This document shows, piece by piece, positions 34,901 through 47,079 of a stretch of 64,000 nt of DNA. The stretch spans positions 35,586,204 to 35,650,203 of the forward strand of contig CM061223.1 of assembly GCA_030844895.1 (NCBI GenBank), in the 5' to 3' direction. The stretch comes from Ambrosia x helenae. Taxonomy: Eukaryota > Streptophyta > Magnoliopsida > Asterales > Asteraceae. The position numbers were made by a program, and so were the translations under genes. Numbering within the stretch: position 1 is the first letter of the stretch; each line of letters begins with the position of its first letter. The notes beneath the pieces are model-generated. The model made no database searches. It worked only from the letters and a program-made list of their open reading frames with translations, and had not been told where the DNA came from.

Positions 34901-36150
34901 CATTGGCAGCACAGAAAGGATGGGAAGTACATCATTTGGATGTAAAATCAGCATTCCTACATGGTGAATTAAAGGAAGATGTCTACGTATCACAACCAGA
35001 TGGATTCATAAAGAAAGAAAAAGAGAAGCTAGTCTACAAGCTAAAGAAGGCTCTATACGGTTTGAAGCAAGCACCAAGAGCATGGAATATAAGGCTGAAC
35101 AACATCCTAAAAGAGATAGGTTTTATAAGATGTCCACAAGAACAAGCAGTGTACAAGAGAACTTCAAGACAGTCAACAATCATTATAGGAGTTTATGTCG
35201 ATGACATAATAGTGACAGGAAGTTCAATGAAGGACATATCAAGCTTCAAGAAGGAAATGCAAGGCAAGTTTGAGATGAGTGATTTAGGACCACTCACATA
35301 CTATCTAGGAATAGAAGTACGCCAAGCACAAGGAAGAATACAGTTGAAGCAATCAGCCTACGCCAAGAAAGTTATCAAGGAAGCTAGACTAGAAGACTGC
35401 AATCCAACAAAGACAGCAATGGAACCAGGTCTGAAGCTCGATAAAGAAGACGAGAGTGAACCAGTCAATGAGACAGAATACAGAAAGCTAATTGGAAGCT
35501 TAAGGTACCTTACACATACCAGACCAGACATCACCTACGCAGTTGGATACGTGAGCAGATTCATGGAGAAGCCAAAGACGACTCACATGAAAGCAGTTAA
35601 ACATTTGATAAGATATATCAAAGGCACATTGAATTATGGAATTCAATATAGCAAAGGCAAAGAAGCAGAAATCATTGGTTACAGCGACAGCAGTTATGGA
35701 GACCAAGAAGATGGAAAAGGAACAACAGGAACAATATTCTACTACAAAGATTCACCTATCACATGGACAAGTCAGAAGCAAAGCACGGTAGCTTTATCAT
35801 CATGTGAATCAGAGTTTATGGCAGCAACATCAGCAGCATGTCAAGCAATATGGCTACAAGGAGTACTAAGCGAACTCACAGGTGAAAGACCAAAGAAGAT
35901 AACTCTACGAGTAGATAACAAGTCAGCAATACAACTCATGAAGAATCCTGTGTTTCATGGAAGATCAAAGCATATCAACACAAGGTATCATTTCATCAGA
36001 GAATGCATAGAGAACGAGCAGATACAAGTTGATCACATCAGTGGAGAGATGCAGAAAGCCGACATCCTCACCAAGGCATTACCAAGGATAAAGTTCATAG
36101 AGATGCGAAGTCTCATAGGAATTGAAGACCTTGGGGAAATCAAGAATTAG
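31925..36150 (+). pseudogene. Copia gag-pol polyprotein, one frameshift
   Basis: Intact except at one point it would be about 1,400 residues. Order: gag/UBN2-type domain (STNYTIWAVRVKAIL), zinc knuckle CYNCNELGHIAPRC, protease WYLDNGASNHMTG, pre-integrase LWHARMGHVNF, integrase core (DLCGPI…DDYSR…DRGGEF…PYTPQQNGVVER), reverse transcriptase (KWVFKVKRDASG, YVDDIIVTGS) and RNase H (SDSSYGD, SSCESEFMA, then DNKSAIQL…HGRSKHI). The frame breaks at a T-run near 34108-34115: the upstream frame stops after VTTPFF, and the downstream frame takes up LKKLEDRSKK. A one-base length error in a homopolymer is the only lesion seen, so either the copy died very recently or the assembly is wrong at that base. 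The stop codon TAG (36148-36150) overlaps the polypurine tract. Confidence 0.95.
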
Positions 36151-36159
36151 GGGGGAGGA

Positions 36160-36428
36160 TGTTAGACATAATTCTTATTTCCCTCAATTATCCTAAGTAT
36201 ATATATATATATATATATACATATATAGTGTGACATATTAGTTATCCTAAGTTGAATAGGTATGTTGGTTATTAACTAACCATTGTGTCGGTTAGAGTCA
36301 TAGGGGACACACCCCTTCATTTGTATAAATACCAAACATATTGTATCATTTTAATTATGTATTGATTCTTAAAGATTATCTTATTCTCTCTCAAACCCAA
36401 ACCCTCTCATCGATCCTGCATACCTACA
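36160..36428 (+). repeat. Copia 3' LTR
   Basis: Same as the 5' LTR apart from two fewer TA units; ends CCTACA at 36428 directly before the AATTA duplication. Confidence 0.97.
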
Positions 36429-36433
36429 AATTA

Positions 36434-37460
36434 TCACTCAACTGTTGCTATCGCCTTGAAAGTTATGCCTGTATAGAGCCTGATACCTATACCAACACAT
36501 TGGTTCATCCAACATTGATAATATTCGGCTTGGCAACTCAAATAACGTTCCTCGAAACGTGAGATTCGATTTTCTTATTTTAAGTAATTAACAGTCATTT
36601 TAAATCTGATCTTTTAACCATAACACTTTTCACACTCATATATTTTCTTAAACCTGAAATCATTAGACAGGATCAACTATTTCAACTTGGTATATGTTTG
36701 TAATTTGACCCATTTGGTGTATGTATGTTTGCTAAATGTTGATATTTGACCCGTTTGGTATAAATATGTGTAGTAAATAGGATATTTGACCTATTGGTAT
36801 AAATATGTTTAAAAAATAGGATAAATATATTTGGTATAAATATATTTGTAGTTATTTTTCGATAGTTGACCAATTTGGTATAAATATGTTTAAAAAATAG
36901 CATATTTGACCAATTTGGTATAAATATATTTGTAGTAGCACCTTAATGCCATGACGACGAATCCTCAATTCCAAGAACAAATGCTCTAAATGTGTAATCA
37001 GTTTTTCCAATCTCAATTCCAATCTCAAGACTTTGGAAATCAAGGTTTTGTTTGGTATGATAGGTTTTCTGATCATGTTGCTGAATACACGCAGCATAGC
37101 AGCTTATAACTATCGTATCGCTTAACTAAAAGCAGATTTTGTTTAGTATGAATTTTGGTATGACCATGCTGCTTCGCTTTATGCTTATGACATCGCCTAA
37201 CCTTAGCATGTTTTGTTTGGTATGAATGTTGCTATCATAGGTTTTCTGATCATGTTGCTGCATACGCGCAACATAACAGCTTATAACTATTGTATTGCTT
37301 AATTTTAGCGCATTTTGTTTACCATGAATTTTTTATGATCATGCTACTACGCTTTATGCTTATGATACATCCTGCTATTATTTTCTGTTTGACGACATTC
37401 ACATCATACCGTCAACAACATTGCTTGATATCTCGATTCAGTGACAACCATACTCAACAG
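36434..37460. repeat. Short diverged repeats, probable Helitron 3' part
   Basis: Between 36670 and 36940 'tttgaccNatttggtataaatatgttt' recurs about six times. GGTTTTCTGATCATGTTGCTG occurs at 37063 and 37240 within a 177-bp direct repeat. No ORF. It leads into the Helitron terminus at 37461. Confidence 0.6.
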
Positions 37461-37491
37461 TTGCGCAACGCGCAACCCGGCAACCTACTAG
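37461..37491 (+). mobile_element. Helitron 3' terminus (hairpin + CTAG)
   Basis: TTGCGC (37461-37466) and GCGCAA (37470-37475) form a perfect 6-bp stem with a 3-nt loop; twelve bases on, CTAG (37488-37491) is followed by T. This is the diagnostic 3' end of a plus-strand Helitron. Its 5' TC end was not located; the copia element may lie inside it. Confidence 0.6.
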
Positions 37492-37769
37492 TTATGTTTA
37501 TATAAGTAAGAACAAACAAATATGTTATTTATTAAGATATATTGATACAAGTTGTTGGATTTTATTAAGTTGTAAAACTAATTTAACTAGTCGTATAAAA
37601 TCACGCACGTTACACGTTTTACAATCGAGATTTAGATGAGGTGTTAATCAATCAATGAATTATACAATCGAGATTTCATTTTGGTTGTAAACGTTAAAAA
37701 AAATAAAGAAATCTACACATAAGGTAACACATGAAATTTGTGATGAAATCATATAAGATTATGTTATTT

Positions 37770-38040
37770 ATCATCATCATCATCATACTCAGTTAATCCC
37801 ACCAATAGCAAAAGCTAAGATAGGGTCTGAGGAGGGTAAGATGTAGACAGCCTTACCTCTATTCTGTGGGAATAGAGATGCTGCTTCCAGTGAGACCCCC
37901 AGCTCAATAGTGGTTTTGTATCAAGCCTTAGACATAAGGCACATAACACTTAGCAATCGGGACAAACCCGATTGGTGCATGTACCCCTTGTCTTTTGGCT
38001 ATCAACGTAACCACCTGATGCAGGATTAACCGTCCGTCAT
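37770..38040 (-). mobile_element. AU-like SINE
   Basis: On the minus strand it reads GGAAGCAGCATCTCTATTCC, then GAGGTAAGGCTGTCTACATC, then TTACCCTCCTCAGACCC, and ends GTGGGATTAACTGAGTATGATG with a (TGA)n tail at 37771-37788. The order 'CAGC-TCTCT…GGTAAGGCTG-GTACAT-TTACCCTCC-CAGACCC…GTGGGATT-ACTGGGT' is characteristic of the widespread plant Au SINE family. The 5' limit (near 38040) and the target duplication are not certain. Confidence 0.7.
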
Positions 38041-38336
38041 TTTTAACGTTATTTTCACGAAATTAGTAAAATAACGTTTAAAATTAGTGCAACTTTACTT
38101 TTGCCCCCGACAGCCACACATATATACATTATATGCGCATAGCCGTCAGCGGGCACATTATGTTATTTATATTAATAGTATATAATATAATAAATTTTTT
38201 GAATAAAATAATATGAATAAAATAATAGTATATAATATATTAATAGTATATAATATAATAAAGTTTTTAAATAAAATAATAATATAAATAAAATATTAAT
38301 ATTACTATTCATTAGGGTTGTATTGTATTATTAATA

Positions 38337-40914
38337 CTAGTGGGTTTATCCGCGCTTTGCTGCGGGATTGTAATAAAAGAAATTAAAGTACAAATTACCA
38401 GTTTAAGTAGACTAATGAATATGACACCCCTACCAATTAAGCCATGTATGCAGAAGTGCTTCAGAACTAAGAAGAACCCATGGCAAATATTATCGTTCAA
38501 AGGAGCACGCTCGATAATATATAATATAATAATAGTGTTGAATATAATCACCTTACTTCTCCACTCCTGTTTAAAAAGAATTAGAACATAAAAAAGTTAG
38601 ATATATTATCACAAAAATTTCGATCATTTGAAATCTTGGTTTATCACACATCAAGATTTAAGAGGCTAAAAGCATTAGGAAACAAAAAACTAACCCCTGA
38701 AACTGATTCTTTAAATATATCAACCATGACAACATAATTGATTAAACCTTGTCTTATACCCAAAACAATATAACTGTCTGCACCTTTTACAACATGTTTA
38801 ACCATAAAAGTCAAAATCACCTCTGCCAAAAACTATTTCTAAACCACTTTATAATAACATCAATAGAAACAGAACAAAAGAAAATGAGGTTCTAGTTAAA
38901 GTAATAATTGACACATGTATATTATCATATTCTTTTTACCGTATGTGGTTCTGGTTAAACTAATTAACAATTACTATGCATAACATATATTTGTGTAAAT
39001 GATTAATTCCCTTTTATATGACTTTAAGCGCTTGTTAAGACTAACAACTTTAATTTATAGGCAAACAACTTTAATAACCCTCAGATTTTCATAGTTTTGA
39101 AACATGTTGCTGATGGTTGTGAGATGATTTGAAAAGTGCAATACATACTTGCGATCCATCAAGTACATAATTATGTTCGGTTTGTTGTCCCATCTTGCAA
39201 CCTCTGTAAACTTCCAATATAGTATGTCATGGAGGACATATAGTTTGTTAAAGTGCTTTAAAACAAGTGTTAAGATGATATATTTTGCAGATGTATCCAT
39301 ACCCACAATTCCCATTTTTTGTGATTGTATCTTAAGGCCTCTATAGGTTGCGAATTCATAATACTTATCTTGTTGGATGAGATGCGAAGAAAGACGCCTT
39401 ACCGATACGCATCACTGTTGGATGAGATATGATGCTAGTAAAGTCATCCGATACAACGCACGCATACCAATCGATATTGTAACACGAACTGACTTTAATT
39501 GTTGGCTGAACAATGTTTCTATCTTCACCTTTTACAACTGCTTGTATCCCACCACCCTGAAAATATCAATGTACACAACTTATATAACCCAAAGAGTGTG
39601 ATATAGCTTTGGGACTTTTCAATATTTTGTATCATTTTTTAGAAACCAAGGATGAAGGTTTGTTGAAGTTAATAAAAAGGAAGGGCATGGCTGGAGGAAG
39701 ACCAGTACGACAGCACTCGTCCTAAACAGATGATCAGTAGCATGGCGTAAGTTTAATAGTTTATTCACTCTTTACGCCCACACATATCTAACAACTCCAA
39801 TGGCAGAAATAACCTGAAGCAAATAGTCATAAAATCATTCTCAAATCAACTTAAAAAGCCAAAAGCTTATCAGATAAATCTTTTTTCCCTCTACATTTAT
39901 ATGCGTAGGACAATATCCAAGACAATCAAATTAGAATTCAGTAAAAAAGAAACATTCAAAATAAAAACTATCCTAATGTACTTGTTCTACCAAAAAAATT
40001 TAGATGAAAAAATGTTAAGCTAAGTGGTAGTTAAGAACAATATGTCACCTTACTTCGTCCTTGCACAACCAATGAAGCAGTTTTGGGTATTTAGTGTCTG
40101 CAGGGTGTGGAAAACTAAACATCACAAAAATAGCACAAATTAATGAACAAGAACAAGATAGAAGTTTGGAAAGAATCTAAAAATCTGTATACTTTCAAAG
40201 AGAAGACACAATTTACACATTGAATTCGGTTATATTTAGAAAAACGTCTCCGTCGTGACATGCATTGAAATTTCCTCTTTCCACCAATCCATATCATACC
40301 CAAATGAATTATTATCAGGTCACCATATAACCAGATTGAGTTGTAAGCCATTAATCCGTATACATATAACATATATAAACTTACGTTAGCAGTTACTACA
40401 AATCCTTTTAAGAATCAAAAAGACGATTCAGAGTATCAAGAATTGAATGGGGTAACTGTTGTGTGATGGTTAAGGCATGATGTCGATTCAGAGTATCAAG
40501 AATTGAATGGGGTAAGGGTTCTTTGCTGACAAATTGGTTTATGGCTTGTAATTCAAGAATTCAATGGGGGGGGGGGGGTAACGGATGAAAGAATTCTACA
40601 ATTGAATGAGGGTAACGGTTGTCTGATGATTATAGCTGATGTCGATTAACTTTACCAGGAAGCTCAAGCTGGGCACTAAATGGGTAGGGGTTAGGAAGAG
40701 AGTGGGGGCATTAAGGAAAACAATTTTATACTTTTAACTAAAATGTCAATATAAATTTACTAATATACCCTTCTAAGTGTCTTAAATGTCCACAAAGTTC
40801 CAATTGTACTCTCATTATGTAAGCATAAATCACTTGTGCATGTTGCTTCTGAAGTTGTACGGAATTAAAAATTACTATCCTAGCCGTCACTCTTCCTTAA
40901 TAAGATAATATAGA
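38337..40914 (-). mobile_element. Complete non-autonomous Helitron, 2.6 kb
   Basis: On the minus strand the element starts TCTATATTATCTTATTAAGG at 40914 with host A before it. It ends with a hairpin (CCGC…GCGG, about 38349-38363), ATAAACCCA and CTAG (38337-38340) with host T after it. A^TC…CTAG^T is the canonical Helitron insertion pattern. No Rep or helicase ORF is present. Inside are a weak RPA-like exon fragment, a 60-bp tandem repeat (cgattcagagtatcaag at 40424 and 40484) and a G-run near 40567. Confidence 0.8.
39300..39565 (-). pseudogene. Weak RPA/OB-fold-like exon fragment in Helitron
   Basis: After an acceptor-like 'tattttcag', the minus strand reads GGGIQAVVKGEDRNIVQPTI followed by YNIDWYACVVSDDFTSIISH. 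This recalls the first OB fold of Helitron-type RPA proteins (a G-x-x-IQA-x-V strand followed by a Y-x-I-x-x-Y strand). It soon meets stops. The similarity is short and the call tentative. Confidence 0.3.
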
Positions 40915-42790
40915 TATTGTAATGTAATAAACTCAATTTATTTGCATTTAACAAATATATATAGAGTTGTTTTTATAACTAAGTTTAGAATCATAATCCT
41001 AATTTACAACATAACAAAGTTTTATACAAAAGCACATTCTATATAAAACTTATATTAACAAAAGCACATAATATATTTATTAAGACTCAGTTTTTATGTT
41101 AAGTGTCTCACCACATATATTAATTTGGTCGTATCAAAATGTTGCTGCAAAAACATGGCTAGTACGAGGTGTACACCAAATTATATGGGGTGAGTGTAAG
41201 TGGCAGTGAGTGAAGGAGAGAGACAATATTTGATGGAAGCACTGTTCACCCATATATTTAAAAAATCATTGTTCACCCTAAAAATATTTTAATATTTTTG
41301 GAAGTGGTTTTGAGTAAGAAGAGATAAAATATAATCATAAAAGTATGAAAAAAAAATATTATTATTTTAAAAAGGAAAGAGAAAATTTTAGAGTGGAATA
41401 ATGATTTTTAGTATAATTTAATGAAAGAAATTTGATAGAGGAGATGTGAATGCTCTAATACATAGTCTGGTTTATAGTGGTTACAAAAACCACAATTGGT
41501 CAAATTGTTTGAAACGTCTTGTTTCGTATGTTAACGTGAGCGGGGCTAGTCAAGGATTCGCATACCTCGTGTTCAAAAGAGTAGTCGCGGATCAAAAAAT
41601 GAAAGAGAAGTGGAATTTTGAACAGGGCTGGTGGTGGTTACTAGTTGGTTGTTAATTTGTTATCGAAGCCTTTGTCGGACGACTACATATATGATGACAC
41701 AAACAAAAGAAATTTGCTAAGAATAAAGGCGTGAAGTGTACGGTAACGTGAACTTAGTTGGAAATAGTCTCAGGCATACTCGACACATACGAATATGTAG
41801 GCCTATATATTTGACATTATCAATCAGTATCCTGACTTTTTTGTACAATAAATTAATATTCCCAATTTTATTTTTTCTGATATATAACTAATTGGTAAAT
41901 GAGCAATTACATTTATATAGTTTAAATCATCAATACAAATGAAGTATATTCTTTGTGAGGGGTGTAGAACCTGAGCTTAATCGAATGCGTGACGACAACG
42001 CTTTTCGATATGGTTTAAACCGTCAGTAAACATTGTGGATGGTAGGATTATGATTCCTAAAGATATGCCACTGAAGCTATGGCCCAATGGTGCAGTGGCG
42101 GATATAGAAATGTTTTTCAGTAGTAAAGTTTTTCATTTTTTTCATTTTAGTAGCAACGTTTTCCAAATTTTGTAAAAAAAACAAATTTTACACTATTTTT
42201 CACTACGCGCCTGAAGTTGAGCCGCAACGTACGTCCCTCATGGTTCTAAAGTATATCCGCCCCTGCAATGGTGTGGGAGTGATTATGTAAAAAAAGGGGT
42301 TAAGAATTTGATCTTCCCACATGTGATAAAAAGGGAGAATAATTAAAGGTGACAAAAGGACTAGAGAAGAGTAATTAGTCATTCAAAAAAAAAAAGGATT
42401 CCTAAAGATATAACATGAAAATATTGAAAAACATGAAGTCGACTTAAAGAGACCTTTTCACTCACAAAGTGGACACACATCTCATGAGGCTTGATTTGAA
42501 ATCGTAATAAGTTAGTTAGTTGAAAGATACGTAACATCGGTGTTGACATAGTAGATGATAGTGATTAGTGGCGTGTAACAGGGGCTTTGAAGTTAAAGCC
42601 ACATTTTTTTCTTCTTCTAAAAAGTAGTTGAAAAGAAATACTGAAAATAATCACTATTCTCCACATTTTTAAGTTGAATTACAAATCAATACTTAGAAGA
42701 CTTGTGCTTAAAACTGAACTTAAAATGAGGACATGGGTAAATGTAGTCTCACATGTGGGTGGGATGTTGATTAGCTATGATTGTAAGTAT
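40915..42790. other. Non-coding interval, nothing recognised
   Basis: No gene, complete element or RNA gene is supported. A 'gcagtggcggatatagaaatg…cgcccctgc' stretch (about 42090-42270) resembles a common plant dispersed repeat. Confidence 0.4.
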
Positions 42791-42796
42791 TGAAAA

Positions 42797-42799
42797 AAA

Positions 42800-42864
<65 letters not shown>

Positions 42865-42889
42865 TAATAATAATAATAATAATAATAAG
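42797..42889. repeat. (AAAT)n / (AAT)n microsatellite
   Basis: A few AAAT units followed by about 25 AAT units with one interruption. Confidence 0.95.
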
Positions 42890-42951
42890 AGACATGAAAG
42901 ATTGGTGAGACATGCGGAGAGAATATTGGTGGAAGACATTATCCTTGTCAA

Positions 42952-43523
42952 TGTTGTTGGGTTCCTTTTAATCTATGTGATGGGATTATGAGTTCTGATG
43001 AACTCGTTTATGAGAGAGAGGGTGGAGACGAATTTCTGAGCAGGTGTTGTTATGATTTGCTAACCCTTCAACATTTAATAAGCTTTCTATTTATACACTC
43101 AGGGGACACCCTAAATATGTTACTAAGGGTAGTTCGGTCAATTAAGGAATCACATATTATTAACTTAGGGATATAATGGTAATTGATTAATGTAATATAA
43201 ATGATAACAATGACTAATTGAAGAATAGTATGGATCAATGCTTACCCTCTTCTCATTGATCTCATCATAATATATACAACTCCCTAAACTTGGGAAGAAA
43301 GGAATTACCAAATATAATTACAAGATAATCTACCTAAATTACATTAGGAATATTCTAGATTTATACTCTATTACAGCCACGTAGTCGAAACGGGAGGTTT
43401 CCGTATGTTGAGACTGGAACGAAAATCGTCGAACAACACTCTTGGGAGGCCTTTGGTGAATATGTCCGCAATTTGAAATCTTGTCGAAGTATGTAGAATT
43501 CGAATTGTTCCTCTCTCATTGAT
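42952..43523 (-). mobile_element. Copia 3' end remnant (RNase H tail plus LTR)
   Basis: On the minus strand from 43523 the frame reads RGTIRILHTSTRFQIADIFT, then KGLPRVLFDDFRSSLNIR, and stops at TAA 43371-43373. 'IADIFTKGLP' is the conserved end of copia RNase H. The ~400 bp that follow (to about 42952, ending …aacccaaca) look like the 3' LTR, with a CTCTCTCTCATAAACGAG-type end. Everything 5' of the RNase H tail is missing, so this is a truncated copy unrelated to the young copia element at 30425. Confidence 0.7.
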
Positions 43524-43981
43524 CTAATAAATAAATAGAAGAAACACTGTTCACATTTTTATTCTAACACAGGTAAATGTAAGTTTATCACTCAAGAACT
43601 CTAGTAAACTAGTTCTGTTGAGTTTAACTCCCACTCCCACTCGTACCCACAAGCTAGCAGGGTACAAAACTTGGTACAAGTGACTAGGAAATTCTAAACT
43701 TGTGCATGGAATAGACGTGTTGACATGAATGTCAAACCATAACGTTTGGGCTCACGTACTCTTATTGCATCGGTTGTGTTAAAAACGTCAGCAAAACTCC
43801 AAGTGAAATCCTGAGCAGCAAACAAGTACATTTCCCAACCCCTTCGAAGCAGAAACCTACCTCCGATAGAAACACTAAAAAATATTGTGAATATCACCAA
43901 GCAAAGGGCCACAATACCTGATGTGTTGCTAAATGCAACACATTTATTTGTCAGTTTTGTATATTTTTTTAGTCGATTAGA

Positions 43982-45179
43982 TAGTATTTTTATTAGTTTT
44001 AGGCATTTACTTTTTTATTTTAGTATTGTATATTTTTTATTACTTTTTGGTTACTTTATTTATTTTATACTTTTGGTAGGTGCTCGTGTGGAGCATGGCG
44101 GAAAAATTAGAAATTATATTCGAGACCCGAGCACCCAGTAACATGCATGGAATCTACTACTATTAATACTAATAATAATAAAACAAAAGACCCGTAACTT
44201 ATGTCACGGCCCAAAAGTCAAAACCCATAATTAATAGAAAATGGGGGTTTCAAAAGAAGAGTGACTAAATTAAAAGAAAATAATTATTCAAGGGCTTTGA
44301 TGTGGAGTTTGACCAAAGGCTCGATGTGGACTTGATAAAAACGTGACTGGGAGGAAAAGAATATTATTAATCGGAGGGCACGAGAGAAACAGAAGGCGCA
44401 GCCTTCTTGGCTGCTGATTAGGTCACACATACCGAGAGGGAGGATCACACAGAAAAGAAGAAGTCGCATGAACAAGATGCACAGTTAAATCTTTTGTAGC
44501 TTTCCCCCGGGTGAATCTTTGTATTGATTTTGTATTCTGAACTCGTTTTGATTATGTATGAACTAGTATTTTTACTACTTGTGTTGGATTGAATAAACCT
44601 TGCTTATATTTGAATCAATTTATCTATTAACTGTGATTTCTGGCATCATAGGGAGGTTGGTTGATATTTGAATAGGGATAATTAGGTTGCACGGTTGGTG
44701 TTAGAAATCGGCTTTAGTTATTGTGACAGGATAACTAGATTGTTCGGTTACTATCAAAGATCATCTTTAGTATTGTGACAGGATAACTAAATTGATTACC
44801 ATTGAGTAAACTGTTCTTAGTTATTATTTCAATCTGAATAGTTATTGTGACAGGATAGCCAAGGCCATGTCTATGTGGTATTCTTGTAGTTAAGTCGAAT
44901 AGGTTGCAAGATTATACAAATAGGATCCCGGGTGGAAGCTACATTTATCTTTATTATTTATTTAGATTATTTTGTTATCATTTCAACATTTTTATAAAAC
45001 AAACAAAAAGATAAAACTAGCAAACTTCATAATTATATTTTTATATTTATTTGTAACTAGCTTAGACAAACAAACAACTAGTGTGACGCTAACCACATGC
45101 TCCTTGGATTCGATACCCTACTTACCCTAGCTACCTAGGTTATTTAGGTTTTGTATGACCCGTGGCGACAGAGGTCATC
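43982..45179 (+). repeat. Ty3/gypsy LTR with tRNA-Asp-type PBS
   Basis: The LTR begins about TAGTATTTTTATTAG and ends …GGTCATCA. It is followed by TGGCACCGTTGCCGGGGA (45183-45200), which matches the tRNA-Asp primer-binding site of plant gypsy elements with one change. A related copy is the solo LTR at 57406-58572. The first bases are not the usual TG, so the exact 5' boundary is uncertain. Confidence 0.7.
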
Positions 45180-45342
45180 AAATGGCACCGTTGCCGGGGA
45201 GCTAGTGCGCTTAGTGTTGCATTACGTGCTTGTCTGTGTGTATATTTAGTTGTTTTAAAATTCAAAAAAAAAAAAATCTTTGTTTTTTTTTAGTTTTTTT
45301 TTTTTAAAATTTTATTAGATTTCACTTTGGGTTTTCTAGTTG

Positions 45343-45984
45343 TCTGTGCAGGATCTTTCTTTCACAGGTAAAGAAGCTCAAGGTTTTACCATGTATGCAT
45401 ATCACGAAACATGTGCGTTTTGTGGGGATCTACGCCACACTTCGGAATATTGTCCAGAGCTTGCAAGGAAAAAGGAGGCAGTTAGAAGATGTTTAATTGC
45501 TTATGAAAGATGGGAGAGCACTCCGGTCTTGTACTATGAAGAGCTTGCCCCTCCTCCGACCCTTCAACACTACCAAACACTAGTGAACGCCGAACATAAG
45601 CGGCAACTTCAGGCAGATCAAAGCAGACTTGACAAGATTACGAGTAAAGTGCAACTTTCTAAAGTCGAACAAGAATTAGCAAAACCTCATCAATCACGAG
45701 AATGTCGGCTAAAATGGCTGAGTTATAAGTACGACATTCTAAGCTATGAAAGAAGAAAGGATAAGGCTTATATCGCCTTATCACCTCATGAAAAATGTCA
45801 AGCAAATCAAGAGTGGATTTTGTCACAAGTTGAGGAGGAGGTTATGGAGATGAATACCGCACCAATCCCTCAAGTGGTTGAAGATTTAAAGATTGAATCC
45901 ATCCGTTTCCTGACCAGAGTCCAACGGGTTATCCATAGCAGTGTCTCGACTCCGGGGGGCATGGGTTCGTGTTTAGTAGGTTAG
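45343..45984 (+). pseudogene. Gypsy internal ORF with CCHC knuckle, truncated
   Basis: This open frame downstream of the primer-binding site has one CCHC zinc knuckle, CAFCGDLRHTSEYC, then a charged, mostly helical region (AEHKRQLQADQSRLDKITSK, KVEQELAKPHQ). It fits a gag-related product of the gypsy element. Sequence resembling the 3' end of a LINE takes over near 45945, so the protein is cut short and its last ~15 residues are foreign. No protease, reverse transcriptase or integrase follows. Confidence 0.55.
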
Positions 45985-46112
45985 GGTTTGCCGTCCAGAA
46001 AGGGGTGGCGGCGTAGCTTGTTGCCCGCCTGCCTGCTATCTTGATGTAATCTTTTGCGGTTATGTGTTAATAAAGAAAGAATTTTATTGCCAAAAAAAAA
46101 AAAAAAAAAAAT
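45945..46112 (+). mobile_element. LINE 3'-end fragment with poly-A
   Basis: A GC-rich stretch ending 'gttaataaagaaagaattttattgcc' and an A-run of about 19 (46093-46111) looks like the 3' untranslated end of a severely 5'-truncated LINE. It truncates the gypsy internal region. A target duplication is not obvious. A processed transcript tail would look the same. Confidence 0.5.
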
Positions 46113-47079
46113 TAAGCAATTTAATCTCATAATATGCTTGGAGTAGTTTTTGTAACATAAAACTTGTGAGTGTCAAATTAAGAGGATCATTTATTAGTTG
46201 AGGTACAAAAGGGAAATAAAAAAATAACATTTAGAGTGACTATGAATGTTTTATGGTAAAAGAGACGTAATAAGTTTGGTGGTTATGGTCCATGCCGGTA
46301 ATGGGTGAGAGGCATTGTAGTATGGAAAGTATGAACTAGGGATGAGCATATGGTACTAAATACCGGTACCGTACCGGTATCATACCGGTACCGTACCGGT
46401 ATCATACCGGTACCGTACCGATACCGGTACCGACCGATCATAAACGGTACCGGTATCGGTATTAGATTTTTAAGATTTCGGTATCGGTATATAACGGTAT
46501 CGGTACCGGTTTTTTCCGGTAATAACCGGTATTGATACCGGAATTTTATTTGGAAGTTGAAGTGTTTTATATGGGAATTATGTAATTGATATGTCTTTCC
46601 ATAATCCATATATATCTCATTTACTTTTATTTTGAATGCCAAAAGTTTCTATTATTATTGAGTTGGGTTTATAATAAACCTATAATCTCTTAAACCCTCT
46701 ACCATTCCAATTTCAAGAACATCAATATTCTGCAATATTGTTCAAGGCCATCGACAAAAAAAAAAGTATTCAAAGAGATTCACTTTTTTATAATATTCAT
46801 TAAAGTTGCTTAAATATCTAATGGAAAAAAAAAAGAATTCAATTCATATTGAACTTAGACGAATTAGCTGTTCATTCAGTTAATACTTAATAATGAATGA
46901 GTTTTACTTTTTTTTTGAACATTGACTTTCATTCAAAAAAAGGGGGAGTCCTCAAAGCGAGGACAAACACCCACACTACAACATATACAACGGGTTATTA
47001 CACCATTCCTCCCAAGAGAGGTCTTTATATTTAGACCTATTCTTTAACCAAAAAAACGACAATGATTTAATACTACCTA

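Larger units (their letters stand above)
30425..36428 (+). mobile_element. Ty1/copia LTR retrotransposon, 6.0 kb, TSD AATTA
   Basis: Complete structure: 5' LTR 30425-30697, primer-binding site TGGCATCAGAGC (30700-30711, initiator-Met type with one mismatch), 1.2-kb leader, gag-pol 31925-36150, polypurine tract AGGGGGGAGGA (36149-36159) and 3' LTR 36160-36428. AATTA flanks it exactly (30420-30424 and 36429-36433). The two LTRs read the same base for base except for two TA units in a microsatellite (273 versus 269 bp), so the insertion is very recent. Domain order gag, protease, integrase, reverse transcriptase, RNase H is that of copia. Confidence 0.98.

Noticed and set aside
31925..36150. Copia gag-pol as two separate genes
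   Set aside because: The overlap is an artefact of one frame change in a T-run; integrase continues across it.
41446..41655. 69-codon open frame as a small gene
   Set aside because: No recognisable domain, promoter or homologous motif; length within chance expectation.
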